Assembly: GCA_963740605.1 (NCBI GenBank)
Contig: CAVUFC010000022.1
Location: 992,001 to 1,056,000, forward strand
Direction of reading: 5' to 3'
Origin: DASSUW01 sp963740605
Lineage (GTDB): Bacteria > Actinomycetota > Thermoleophilia > Solirubrobacterales > Solirubrobacteraceae
DNA length: 64,000 bases
Shown: positions 1 through 8,147 of the stretch, piece by piece
Layout: each line of letters begins with the position of its first letter
How positions within the stretch are numbered: the first letter of the stretch is position 1
Notes under the pieces: model-generated
Told to the model about the DNA's origin: nothing
Database searches by the model: none
The model's input: the letters and a program-made list of their open reading frames with translations, nothing else
Program-made: the position numbers and the translations under genes

Positions 1-110
1 CCGATCGTCACGACGGCGACGCCCTCGGCCGCGAGGTCCCGGCCGCGCCGGGTGGCGAGGGCCTCGACAGCAGACTGATCGCTCACGCCTTCGACAAGGA
101 TCGTCGCCAC
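1..110 (-). CDS. TOPRIM-domain protein, N-terminal fragment
   Basis: Only the first 36 codons are in the window; the gene runs off the left edge. The GTG start lies 17 bp after the response-regulator stop. The translation opens VATILVEGVSDQSAVEAL, which resembles the start of OLD/RNase M5-type TOPRIM domains, where the Glu of the VEG motif is a catalytic metal ligand. The rest of the enzyme is not visible, so primase-like, nuclease-like and stand-alone TOPRIM nucleotidyl transferase/hydrolase remain possible. It is probably co-transcribed with the regulator upstream. Confidence 0.55.
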   Translation of the reverse strand, partial: MATILVEGVSDQSAVEALATRRGRDLAAEGVAVVTI

Positions 111-127
111 GGGCCGACGGACCCCGG

Positions 128-766
128 CTAGTCGACGAGGCGGCGCTCGACCGCCCAGCGGCTGAGCTCGTGCCGGTTGGAGAGCTGCAGCTTGCGCAGC
201 ACCGCCGACACGTGCGCCTCGACGGTCTTGGTGGAGATCGACAGCCGCTGTGCGATCTCCTTGTACATGTAGCCGCGGGCGATGTGGCGCAGGACCTCGC
301 GCTCGCGCGTGGTCAGCTGATCGAGCTGCGGGTCGACCTCGCGCTCCGGTAGGCCGCTCGCGAACGAGTCGAGCACGAAGCCGGCGAGCCGCGGCGAGAA
401 CACCGCGTCGCCCTCGGAGACCCTCCGCACGGCGTCGGCGAGCTCGGGGCCGGAGATCGTCTTGGTGACGTAGCCGCGCGCGCCGGCACGGATGATCGCG
501 ATCACGTCCTCCGGTGCGTCGCTCACCGACAGCGCGAGGAACCGCTGCGCCGGCCGCCGCTCCGTCACCTGGCGGATCACCTCCGCCCCGCCACCGCCCG
601 GCATCTGCACGTCGAGCACGACGACGTCCGGCTCGGCCTCGATCACCAGCCGCACCGCGTCCTCGACGGTCGCGGCGTCGCCGAGCACGTCGACGAGCCC
701 GTCGAGCTCGGTGCGCACGCCGGAGCGGAACAGCTGGTGGTCGTCGACGATCACGACCGATGTCAT
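128..766 (-). CDS. NarL/LuxR-family response regulator
   Basis: This 212-residue two-domain regulator has a receiver domain at residues 1-120 and a LuxR-type HTH at about 150-208. The acidic pocket (VDD, residues 7-9), phospho-acceptor D52, S80 and K102 are all present. The HTH contains LTTREREVL and SISTKTVEAHVS. The ATG overlaps the end of the histidine kinase gene by 4 nt (ATGA), so the two form a translationally coupled two-component pair. The neighbouring PspC and LiaF-like proteins suggest it responds to cell-envelope stress; that role is inferred. Confidence 0.93.
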   Translation of the reverse strand: MTSVVIVDDHQLFRSGVRTELDGLVDVLGDAATVEDAVRLVIEAEPDVVVLDVQMPGGGGAEVIRQVTERRPAQRFLALSVSDAPEDVIAIIRAGARGYVTKTISGPELADAVRRVSEGDAVFSPRLAGFVLDSFASGLPEREVDPQLDQLTTREREVLRHIARGYMYKEIAQRLSISTKTVEAHVSAVLRKLQLSNRHELSRWAVERRLVD

Positions 767-2004
767 CGCTTCATCACCAACTCGACCTCGGTGCCCTCAC
801 CGGGCGCGGTGTGCAGCACGGCGCGGCCGCCGTGACGCTCCATCCGGCCGACGATCGACTCGCGCACGCCGCGGCGGTCGGCGGGCACGCGGTCGGGGTC
901 AAAGCCCGGCCCGCGGTCGCGCACGAACACCTCGATCCGCTCGGGCGCCACCTCCGCGTACAGCGCGACCGGGGTGTCGGGAGCGAACTTGGCAGCGTTG
1001 ACGAGCGCCTCACGCGCGGCGGCGACGAGCGCCTCGGCGCGCGTGTCGAGCGGCGCGTCGCCGACCGCCACGACCTCGACCGGGACGCCGTGCGCCTCCT
1101 CGACCTCGGCCGCGACCGCCTCGAGCGAGCTCGCGACGGTCAGCTCACCGGGTGCGCGGCGGCCGTTCAGCCACGCGCGCAGCTCGCGCTCCTGGCGGCG
1201 GGCGAGGGCGGCGACCTCGCGGGGGTCGTCGACCCGCTTCTGCATCAGCGCGAGCGTCTGCAGCACCGAATCGTGCAGATGCGCGGCGACCTCGGCGCGC
1301 TCCTGTGAGCGGATCCGCTCGGCGCGCTCGGCGCTCAGCCCGCGCACGAGCCGCAGCCACCAGGGCGCGAGGATCAGCGTCAGCGCGACCACGACCACGA
1401 CGACGGCGAGCAGCACGTCGCGCGCCGGCCGCAGGGCGTTGTTGAGCCACAGGAAGACGAGCCCTCCGCCGACGACCAGCGCAGCGCCGAGCAGCGCGCG
1501 GCCGAGCGCGTCGGCCGGCAGGCGTAGCGCGGGCAGCGACGGCGCACGGACCGAGCGCGGCGCCGGCGCGCCCTCGTCGGGCGGCATCGTCGACTGGCGC
1601 CAGATCAGCGCGCCGCCGGCGGCGACGAGCATCACCGGCCACACGATCCCGTCGCTGAACCACAGGCCCCAGTGCCGCAGGAGCAACAGCCCGGCGAGGG
1701 CGAGGCATACCGCGCCCGCGACGATCAGCCACGTGTCGCGCCGCGCGACGATCCGCTCGACCGGCGCGCGGGCGCTGCCGTCGGCGGGCATCAGCGCCCA
1801 GCCGAGCAGGTAGCCCGCCAGTCCCGCTCCGCCGACCATCGTCAGGGCGACGAACAGGACGCGGACGATGATCGGGTCGATCCCCAGGCGCCGGCCGAGC
1901 CCGGCCGCCACGCCGCCGATGATCCCGCGCTCGGGATCGCGGCGCAGGGGCACGGCGGCGGGCACGCTCATGGGGGCCATCTTCGCAGCGTCAGTCGCGG
2001 TCAC
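763..2004 (-). CDS. PspC-domain sensor histidine kinase (DesK/NarL-partner type)
   Basis: The 413-residue protein has an N-terminal PspC domain (about residues 18-75) with its usual membrane segment, then four or so more transmembrane helices up to about residue 217. A HisKA_3 dimerisation helix follows with AHLHDSVLQT (phospho-acceptor H244), then an ATPase domain with EALVNAAKFA and VRDRGPGFDPD. This architecture is common in actinobacterial envelope-stress systems. The first GTG gives a 14-nt overlap with the upstream gene; internal ATGs at residues 9 and 12 are equally plausible starts. It should phosphorylate the overlapping downstream regulator. Confidence 0.9.
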   Translation of the reverse strand: MTATDAAKMAPMSVPAAVPLRRDPERGIIGGVAAGLGRRLGIDPIIVRVLFVALTMVGGAGLAGYLLGWALMPADGSARAPVERIVARRDTWLIVAGAVCLALAGLLLLRHWGLWFSDGIVWPVMLVAAGGALIWRQSTMPPDEGAPAPRSVRAPSLPALRLPADALGRALLGAALVVGGGLVFLWLNNALRPARDVLLAVVVVVVALTLILAPWWLRLVRGLSAERAERIRSQERAEVAAHLHDSVLQTLALMQKRVDDPREVAALARRQERELRAWLNGRRAPGELTVASSLEAVAAEVEEAHGVPVEVVAVGDAPLDTRAEALVAAAREALVNAAKFAPDTPVALYAEVAPERIEVFVRDRGPGFDPDRVPADRRGVRESIVGRMERHGGRAVLHTAPGEGTEVELVMKR

Positions 2005-2182
2005 GCGGGCCTTCGAGGCCCGCGGTGAGCAGGATCGCCCCGAGCGCCGCGATCAGCAGCGGCGCCGCGTAACCGAACCTGAGGTCGATCGTGTCGAGCT
2101 GGTCGAGCAGCAGGACGATGCCAGTGATGACGATCACCACCCCGGCGACGAGCGAAGTCCGATCGAGCCGCTTCACGCGCAT
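1991..2182 (-). CDS. Small two-helix membrane protein
   Basis: The 63-residue protein has two hydrophobic helices (about residues 11-30 and 39-57) and a short charged tail. It resembles the membrane part of LiaF/DUF5668-type proteins. It overlaps the PspC/LiaF-like gene by 10 nt and the kinase gene by up to 14 nt, so it belongs to the same operon. A membrane partner of the PspC sensor module is a reasonable guess, but nothing in the sequence gives a specific activity. Confidence 0.75.
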   Translation of the reverse strand: MRVKRLDRTSLVAGVVIVITGIVLLLDQLDTIDLRFGYAAPLLIAALGAILLTAGLEGPRDRD

Positions 2183-3339
2183 TTCGTCCCGCCGTCGTAG
2201 TCCTTGAGGCCGTTCGCGACCTGCTGCCCGTTGCGGTAGTCGTGCGAGAACTGGTCGCGCAGGTAGCCCTCGCGCACGACCTCGATCACGCCCATGCCGA
2301 TGTCGGCGTCGACGTGCAGCTTCGGGCGGCCGGCGGGCGCGGGCGCGTCGTCGGCGTAGGTGACGTCGACGCCGTCGGCGCCGCGATCGAGCACGTCTGA
2401 CGAGCCGACGCCGATCTGCACGTTCGACGACACGCAGGTGTCGGACGGGACGTACAGCACCGCCTCGCCGAGCCCGACGTCGACCGCGAGGTTCGTCGTC
2501 TGGTCCTTCGGCAGGTCGATATCGCGCAGGTCGACGATCAGCGAGCCGATGCCCAGCTCGTAGCGGTCCTGGAGCTGCGCGGTCGTGCTCGGGCGGTAGT
2601 TGCGGTCGCCGACGCCGCCCTTGAGGTCGATGCCGGCGGCCGAGACGATGCCGAGCGGCAGCACGAGCGCGAGCGCCGGGACGATCAGCCAGCGGGCACC
2701 GCCGACGAACGCGGTGCCGATCAGCGCGAAACCGGCGACGACCGCGAGGATGGCGATGACCATGCCGCCGCCCAGGGCAGCCGCAAGTCCGACGCCGACA
2801 GCCGCCCCGATGACGGCCACGCCGATGAGCGCGGCGAGCGCGATCCGCCCGACCGTGCGGGCGGGGTCACCGCCGACGCTGCCGCCGAGCGCTCGCCAGA
2901 GCAGGACACCGGCCAGCCCGACCAGCCCGACGATGAGCAGCCCAGGCCCAAAGACGAAGAGAGGAGGGCTGAGAAACGTGACGAGCAGGCAGCCCAGCAC
3001 CACAGCCCCGGCGACCGCGACGGCCTTGCTCGTACCGCTCGTCCGCTCGCCGCCGTCGGATGGCACGAACGCCAGCAGGATCAGGTAGGCGAGCACGCCG
3101 ATCGCGCCGATGAAGGCGAGCACGACGAAGCCGATCCGGAAGAGGATCGGGTCGATGCCGAAGTAGCGGCCGAGGCCGCCCGCAACGCCGCCGATGACGG
3201 AGTCCGAGCCCGAACGCGTGAGGCGGCGTGGCTCAGGCGCGGGCGGCGGCGTCTCCGGCTCGGGTGCTTCGTCGGGAGTCTGGGGAGGAGTCTCGTCGTT
3301 CATAGCGGAAGCGTCGTCCCGGGGGGACGAGATTTCCAT
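2173..3339 (-). CDS. PspC-domain protein with LiaF-like C-terminus
   Basis: This is the first gene of the envelope-stress operon (388 residues). A Pro/Glu-rich cytoplasmic N-terminus precedes a PspC domain (about residues 40-95, RRLTRSGSDSVIGGVAGGLG), several transmembrane helices (about 100-240), and a beta-rich domain (about 265-350, YELGIGSLIVDLRDIDLP) like the LiaF C-terminal or DUF4097-type fold. LiaF-type proteins restrain cognate two-component systems, which fits the kinase and regulator downstream. An in-frame ATG at residue 13 is an alternative start. The divergent promoter holds a CRP-type palindrome. Confidence 0.85.
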   Translation of the reverse strand: MEISSPRDDASAMNDETPPQTPDEAPEPETPPPAPEPRRLTRSGSDSVIGGVAGGLGRYFGIDPILFRIGFVVLAFIGAIGVLAYLILLAFVPSDGGERTSGTSKAVAVAGAVVLGCLLVTFLSPPLFVFGPGLLIVGLVGLAGVLLWRALGGSVGGDPARTVGRIALAALIGVAVIGAAVGVGLAAALGGGMVIAILAVVAGFALIGTAFVGGARWLIVPALALVLPLGIVSAAGIDLKGGVGDRNYRPSTTAQLQDRYELGIGSLIVDLRDIDLPKDQTTNLAVDVGLGEAVLYVPSDTCVSSNVQIGVGSSDVLDRGADGVDVTYADDAPAPAGRPKLHVDADIGMGVIEVVREGYLRDQFSHDYRNGQQVANGLKDYDGGTKCA

Positions 3340-3386
3340 TGGGGATGACCCTCAGTGACCCCGAGTCGGACCCGGAGACGATCCCC

Positions 3387-3402
3387 TGTGACGAACATCA
3401 CA
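3387..3402. promoter_or_regulatory. Perfect CRP-type operator TGTGA-N6-TCACA
   Basis: The 16 bp read TGTGACGAACATCACA, an exact match to the TGTGA-N6-TCACA site of E. coli CRP, mycobacterial CRP and GlxR. It lies 47 bp from each of the two divergent starts (3339 minus, 3449 plus), so one dimer could control both the PspC operon and the 93-residue gene. A second perfect copy is at 52429-52444. Confidence 0.7.
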
Positions 3403-3448
3403 AAAATCTTCCGGAACGCCTTCAGACCGGTCGTATCCTGACGATGAC

Positions 3449-3730
3449 ATGACCACCATGACCTCGGAACGCACGCAGGCCTACGGACGTGTCATCAAGA
3501 CGCTCGAGGACCTCGGGCCGTCGAAGCTGCAGCCGGTGGAGCAGGAGCGCATCCGCGAGGCCGCCGACAACCTCATCTTCGCTGCCGATCTGGACCAGGC
3601 ACGCGCCGCGCTGATCGACGTCGAGGAGCTCACCGAGCACCTCGTCGCCACCGGTCGCTGGACGATCGAGCGCGCCGAGCAGCTCGCCTCCGACCTGATC
3701 GCCTGCGGCCCCGTCGCGCCCGTCGCGTAA
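3449..3730 (+). CDS. Hypothetical small helical protein
   Basis: The 93-residue protein is soluble, charged and predicted largely helical, with no signal peptide or transmembrane segment. I do not recognise a family. A possible -10 element, TATCCT (3434-3439), sits 9 bp before the ATG, which would give a nearly leaderless mRNA; an ATG three codons in is an alternative start. It shares its promoter region and the CRP-type box with the divergent PspC operon, and codon use matches the neighbours, so it looks like a real, possibly cAMP-responsive gene. Confidence 0.75.
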   Translation: MTTMTSERTQAYGRVIKTLEDLGPSKLQPVEQERIREAADNLIFAADLDQARAALIDVEELTEHLVATGRWTIERAEQLASDLIACGPVAPVA

Positions 3731-3797
3731 CGGGCGCGAGCCAGACCGCAGCGCCTCGGCGCGCGTGTCCGTGCGCTGAGCTGGGTAAACCCGCTCC

Positions 3798-5303
3798 ATG
3801 AGCGGCACCGAGCTGAAGACCATCGAAACGAGCGTGCCCGCCCGGCTGGACCGGCTGCCGTGGGCGCGCTTCCACTGGCTCGTCATCATCGGCCTGGGGA
3901 CGGTCTGGATCCTCGACGGCCTCGAGGTGACGATCGTCGGCTCGATCGCCGCGCGGCTCACCGAGCCCGACAGCGGGCTCGCGATGACCGACAGCCAGGT
4001 CCTGACCGCGGGGTCGGTGTACGTCGCCGGCGCCTGTATCGGCGCGCTGTTCTTCGGCCAGCTCACCGACCGCTTCGGGCGCAAGAAGCTGTTCCTCATC
4101 ACGCTCGCGCTGTATCTGGTGGCCACGATCGCGACCGCGTTCTCGACCACGGCCCTGTACTTCATGGTCGCCCGCTTCTTCACCGGCGCCGGCATCGGCG
4201 GCGAGTATGCAGCGATCAACTCGGCGATCGACGAGCTGATCCCCGCGCGCCTGCGCGGGCGCGTGGACCTGGTGATCAACGGGTCCTACTGGCTCGGGGC
4301 GGCCGGTGGCGCGCTCGGCGCGCTGCTGCTGCTCGACGACAGCCTGTTCGCGCCCAACGTCGGCTGGCGGCTCGCGTTCGGCCTCGGCGCCGTGCTCGGC
4401 CTCGGCATCCTGGTCGTGCGCCGCCACGTGCCGGAGAGCCCGCGCTGGCTGTTCATCCACGGCCGCGAGGAGGAGGCCGACAGGATCGTCGCGGAGATCG
4501 AGCAGGCGGTCGAGGAGGAGACCGGCGAGAAACTCGAGAAGCCCAAGGACTCGCTCAAGATCCGCCAGCGGCATACGGTTTCGCTCGCCACGATCGCGTC
4601 GACGGCGTTCAAGCGCTACCCGCGCCGCACCACGCTCAGCTTCGCCCTGTTCGTCGGCCAGGCGTTCATCTACAACGCGGTCACGTTCGGCCTCGGCACG
4701 TTCCTCGCGTCGTTCTACAACGTCGATTCGGGGCGCGTCCCGCTCTACATCGCACTGTTCGCGGCGAGCAACTTCCTCGGCCCGGTGCTGCTCGGCCGGC
4801 TGTTCGACACGATCGGCCGCAGGCCGATGATCGCCGGCACCTATCTCGGCTCCTCGGCCGTGCTCGTGGTCCTGACGATCCTGTTCCTCGGAGGCACGCT
4901 CGGGCTCGGCGGCTTCATGGCACTGCTGCTGCTGACGTTCTTCCTCGCCTCGGCCGGCGCCAGCTCGGCGTACCTGACCGTCAGCGAGATCTTCCCGATG
5001 GAGACCCGCGCGCTGGCGATCGCCTTCTTCTACGCGATCGGCACCGCCGTCGGCGGCATCACCGGCCCGTACATCTTCGGGAAGATGATCGAGACCGGCG
5101 AGGCGTCGAAGGTCGCGATCGCGTTCTTCATCGGGGCCGGCGTGATGGCGTTGGGCGGGATCGTCGAGCTGTTGTTCGGCGTGAAGGCCGAACAGCAGGC
5201 GCTCGAGGGGATCGCCAAGCCGCTGTCCGCCGAGGAGGCAGAAGACGAGCGGCCGGGCCGCTTCGACCGCACCCCGGCCGACCAGCCGGCGCCCGCCGGT
5301 TAG
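3798..5303 (+). CDS. MFS transporter, sugar-porter-like
   Basis: The 501-residue membrane protein has about 12 transmembrane helices. The loop between helices 2 and 3 carries the MFS signature DRFGRKK (residues 91-97), and VPESPRWLF, typical of sugar/metabolite porters, precedes the long central loop. The cytoplasmic central loop is acidic and the C-terminal tail is hydrophilic. Substrate cannot be told from sequence; sugars, polyols or aromatic acids are all carried by relatives. TAAACC ends 6 bp before the ATG and may be a -10 element. Its stop overlaps that of a doubtful ORF on the other strand. Confidence 0.9.
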   Translation: MSGTELKTIETSVPARLDRLPWARFHWLVIIGLGTVWILDGLEVTIVGSIAARLTEPDSGLAMTDSQVLTAGSVYVAGACIGALFFGQLTDRFGRKKLFLITLALYLVATIATAFSTTALYFMVARFFTGAGIGGEYAAINSAIDELIPARLRGRVDLVINGSYWLGAAGGALGALLLLDDSLFAPNVGWRLAFGLGAVLGLGILVVRRHVPESPRWLFIHGREEEADRIVAEIEQAVEEETGEKLEKPKDSLKIRQRHTVSLATIASTAFKRYPRRTTLSFALFVGQAFIYNAVTFGLGTFLASFYNVDSGRVPLYIALFAASNFLGPVLLGRLFDTIGRRPMIAGTYLGSSAVLVVLTILFLGGTLGLGGFMALLLLTFFLASAGASSAYLTVSEIFPMETRALAIAFFYAIGTAVGGITGPYIFGKMIETGEASKVAIAFFIGAGVMALGGIVELLFGVKAEQQALEGIAKPLSAEEAEDERPGRFDRTPADQPAPAG

Positions 5304-5581
5304 GGCGCCGGCGTCGCCGTCTCGGTCGCCGGCTCCTCCGTTGGAGTCGGCGTGACGCTGGGCGCGGCGGTCGGCGACGGGCTGGGCGAGGGTGTAGCGG
5401 TCGGGCTGGGCGTCGCGGTCGCCGTCGCCTCCGCGGTGGGCGTAGGCGTAGGGGTCGGGACGCGCAGTCCGCTGACATCGAGCTTGTTCGGAAGCGACGT
5501 CGCGTCCTCCGCCTCGATTTTCGTCCATGGAAACACGCTCGATCTCGTCGGCCATCGCTCTCCCTCGATCCAATAGTCCAA
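5300..5581 (-). CDS. Doubtful Pro/Thr-rich ORF
   Basis: A TTG-started ORF of 93 codons fills most of the gap between the transporter and the Crp/Fnr gene. Its first 42 residues are mixed and the remainder is a low-complexity P/T/S/A tail (PTPTPTPT and similar), as in extended wall-spanning segments. There is no signal peptide, no convincing ribosome binding site and no recognisable domain. The underlying DNA is a run of imperfect 6-bp repeats (about 5310-5460), which alone creates repetitive open frames. It may be the eroded end of a secreted protein, or simply not a gene. Confidence 0.3.
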   Translation of the reverse strand: MDYWIEGERWPTRSSVFPWTKIEAEDATSLPNKLDVSGLRVPTPTPTPTAEATATATPSPTATPSPSPSPTAAPSVTPTPTEEPATETATPAP

Positions 5582-5632
5582 CTTTCAGTCGACGGTCTGC
5601 CCAAAAGCCCCGGGCAGTGCAACGCCGGCGGA

Positions 5633-6322
5633 TCAGGAGCCCGGGGGATCGCCGGACAGCACCCAGCGACGGCCCTCGCGGCGCAGCCGGCCCTGGTCGG
5701 CGAGCTTGGTGAGCGCGCCCGACACCGACGGGCGGCGGGCGGCGACGAGGTGGCTGAGTACCTCATGGGTGAGTGGCAGGTCGAGATAGACGCCGTCGGA
5801 GCGCACCCGGCCGTGGCGGTCGGCGAGCTCCCAGAACAGCATCCACAGGCGCTCGTCCAGCCGCGGCTGCTGGGAGATCGCCATCATCGCGGCGAGCCGG
5901 CGCGAGCGCGAGAGCGCGCGGCCGGCGAGCGCCGGGCCGATCTTCGCGTAGCGAGTCATCCGCTCGGCCCAGGCGACGTCGAGCACCGCCAGTCGCGTGC
6001 CGGCGAGCACGCGCCACGTGCTCTCGAACCCGAGCGTCCCGTCGCCGTCGAAGTCCCACGGCCGCAGCAGGTCGCCGGCGGCCAGGAGCTCGGCGCCGTA
6101 GCGGTCGCCGTAGCCGACGCGGCGGACGAGGATCCCGTCGAGCGCGAGCAGGCCGTAGCCCTCACGGGCGCGATCGGCGTCCGCACTGGCGTCCCAGCGT
6201 CCCGCGGGCAGGTCGACCGTCGCCGCCAGGCTGGCCTGCCGCGCCGTCTGGATCAGCGGCTGCGGGATCAGCTCTGCGAGATCGGCGTCCTCGTCGAGCA
6301 CGACTGCGCGTGCGCCGTTCAC
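5633..6322 (-). CDS. Crp/Fnr-family transcriptional regulator, divergent
   Basis: The 229-residue protein has a cyclic-nucleotide-like beta-roll (about residues 20-125), a dimer helix and a C-terminal winged HTH (about 184-206, HEVLSHLVAARRPSVSGAL). CRP contacts TGTGA half-sites through R180, E181 and R185; the aligned positions here are R197, P198 and G202. A different target sequence is therefore likely, and this is probably not the protein that reads the TGTGA-N6-TCACA boxes. The beta-roll also lacks the usual cAMP-binding Arg-Ser pattern. The GTG start follows a possible -10 TATCTA by 8 bp. Confidence 0.85.
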   Translation of the reverse strand: MNGARAVVLDEDADLAELIPQPLIQTARQASLAATVDLPAGRWDASADADRAREGYGLLALDGILVRRVGYGDRYGAELLAAGDLLRPWDFDGDGTLGFESTWRVLAGTRLAVLDVAWAERMTRYAKIGPALAGRALSRSRRLAAMMAISQQPRLDERLWMLFWELADRHGRVRSDGVYLDLPLTHEVLSHLVAARRPSVSGALTKLADQGRLRREGRRWVLSGDPPGS

Positions 6323-6352
6323 AGCACAGTTAGATAGCGCATTCGCGCCAGC

Positions 6353-7192
6353 TCAGAGAGAGATCCCGGCCGCGCGCGCGATGCCCGTCACGTATTCGGA
6401 CGCGCTGGAAGGCCGGTCAGCCGGCTCTTTCTCAAGTGCCCGCGAGATCGCCCGTGCCACCGCCGGCTGGATGTCGCGCCTATCCGCCGAAAGGTCGGGC
6501 GGCGGCTCCTGCAGGTGGGCGAACAGCACGCGCATGCTCGGCCGGCCGCCGAATGGGGGCGTCCCGGTCAGCACCTCGTACATCACGCAGCCGAGCGCGT
6601 AGATGTCCGTGGCGGGGCTGACGTCCTCGCCGCGGATCTGCTCCGGTGACATGTAGTCGAGCGAGCCGAGCGCCTGCCCGGGTCGCGTCAGGTTCGAAGC
6701 CTGACTGTCCTTGGCGAGGCCGAAGTCGGACACGTAGGCGGTGCCGCCCTCGAGCAGGATGTTCGCGCCCTTGATGTCGCGATGGACGAGGCCGGCGTTG
6801 TGCAGCGCGTCGATTCCCGCCGCGGCGCCCGCGAGCAGCCGCACGGACTCCTCGAGCGAGAGCGGGCCGGAGTCGGTCACGCGATCGGCCAGCGAACCGC
6901 CCGGGATGAGCCGCTGCACGAGGTACGGCAGGCCGCCCTCGACGCCGTCGTCGAGTACGGGGACGACGTTCGGGTGCTCGATCTTCTGGGCCGCCTTGAC
7001 CTCGCGGCGGAAGCGGCGCAGGAAGACGTCGTCCTGCGAGAGCTCGGTCGTGACGACCTTGAGGGCTACCGGCTCGCCGCCGTCCTCGGTGCCCTCGAAA
7101 ACGATGCCCATGCGGCCGCGCCCGATGACCCGGGTGATCCGGTAGGGACCGAGGGAATCACCCGGCCTGGGTTCCAGGGCAATCTCTGGCAT
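6353..7192 (-). CDS. Serine/threonine protein kinase, soluble
   Basis: The 279-residue protein is a bare Hanks-type kinase domain. The glycine loop GRGRMGIVF (residues 24-32), catalytic lysine K45 (VALKVV), loop HRDIKGAN and DFGLA are intact, followed by GSLDYMSPEQ. There is no transmembrane segment or sensor domain, so it should be cytosolic. A longer open frame upstream has no kinase-like sequence; the ATG at 7192 starts just before the domain. It is divergent from a second 279-residue kinase gene 111 bp away, which suggests a duplicated and inverted pair. Confidence 0.9.
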   Translation of the reverse strand: MPEIALEPRPGDSLGPYRITRVIGRGRMGIVFEGTEDGGEPVALKVVTTELSQDDVFLRRFRREVKAAQKIEHPNVVPVLDDGVEGGLPYLVQRLIPGGSLADRVTDSGPLSLEESVRLLAGAAAGIDALHNAGLVHRDIKGANILLEGGTAYVSDFGLAKDSQASNLTRPGQALGSLDYMSPEQIRGEDVSPATDIYALGCVMYEVLTGTPPFGGRPSMRVLFAHLQEPPPDLSADRRDIQPAVARAISRALEKEPADRPSSASEYVTGIARAAGISL

Positions 7193-7303
7193 TCGAGGCG
7201 GGCGAAAGAATATCCCCCTGAGGGCCAGGATCGTCCCGTACTTCCGTTGGGGTCCCCTTGCGCGAGGCCCGATGACCGACCACACTTGACCGTGATCTCG
7301 CTT

Positions 7304-8143
7304 ATGGACAGGCCAACGCTCGGTGAATACAGGATCGAGGGGATCGTCGGCTTGGGGCGCACCGGCATCGTGTACCTCGCCACCGATTCCCGAACAGGAC
7401 GCGCGGTGGCGCTCAAGGTGCTGCGCGAAGACATCAGCATCGACCCCGTATATCGCGAGCGGTTCCGGCGCGAAGGCGCGCTGCTCGCGGCGCTCCGGCA
7501 CCCGCACGTGATCCCGATCTACGGGATGGGCGAGCTCAACGGCGACTTGTTCATCGCCACGCGCCTGGTGTCAGGGACGCTGAAGAACCTGATCCTGGCC
7601 GGGCCGATCGACCTCGACGTCGCGGTCAATGTCGTCAGCGCCGTCGCCGAGGCCGTCGACGCGGCGCACATGGCCGGCATCGTGCACCGCGACGTCAAGC
7701 CCGCCAACGTGCTGCTCGACCCCGGCCCGCAGGTCTATCTCGGAGACTTCGGGCTGGCGCGCGACCCCGACGGCGCGGCGCTCACCGTCCCCGGCCAGGT
7801 CATCGGCACGCTCGACTACATGGCGCCGGAGCACCTCGAGGGCGAGGGCGTCGGCCCGCCCGCCGACATCTACGCCCTCACCTGCCTGATGTATGAGACG
7901 CTGAGCGGCGAGGTGCCCTTCATTCGTGCCACCGACGCCGCGGTGATGTACGCCCATGTCGTTGAGGACCCGCCGCGGATCTCCGATAAGCGCGCGGACA
8001 TTCCCCCCGCGCTCGACGAGGTGATCGCCGCCGGCATGGCCAAGGACCCTGATGACCGCCCGCCGACCGCCCGGGCGCTGCTGACCGAGATGCTGCGGGC
8101 GCTGGGCCGGCCGGTCCCGGCCCGTCTGGTCGCGACCGGCTAG
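7304..8143 (+). CDS. Serine/threonine protein kinase, soluble
   Basis: This 279-residue kinase has the glycine loop GLGRTGIVY (residues 16-24), K38, HRDVKPAN and DFGLAR, and GTLDYMAPEHLEG after the activation segment. Like its divergent neighbour it lacks any membrane or sensor region. An upstream in-frame GTG at 7292 is an alternative start. The next gene, a kinase-GAF protein, begins 4 bp after this stop, so the two are co-transcribed. Substrates are unknown; a signalling relay between the kinases is possible but unproven. Confidence 0.9.
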   Translation: MDRPTLGEYRIEGIVGLGRTGIVYLATDSRTGRAVALKVLREDISIDPVYRERFRREGALLAALRHPHVIPIYGMGELNGDLFIATRLVSGTLKNLILAGPIDLDVAVNVVSAVAEAVDAAHMAGIVHRDVKPANVLLDPGPQVYLGDFGLARDPDGAALTVPGQVIGTLDYMAPEHLEGEGVGPPADIYALTCLMYETLSGEVPFIRATDAAVMYAHVVEDPPRISDKRADIPPALDEVIAAGMAKDPDDRPPTARALLTEMLRALGRPVPARLVATG

Positions 8144-8147
8144 TCGA

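Noticed and set aside
3630..5573. 647-codon open frame on the minus strand opposite the MFS gene
   Set aside because: The translation is Arg/Asp/Glu/Ala-rich without domains and mirrors the high-GC codon pattern of the transporter gene; it is a shadow.
6782..7303. N-terminal extension of the kinase at 7304
   Set aside because: The extra frame lies antisense to the divergent kinase gene and shows shadow composition.
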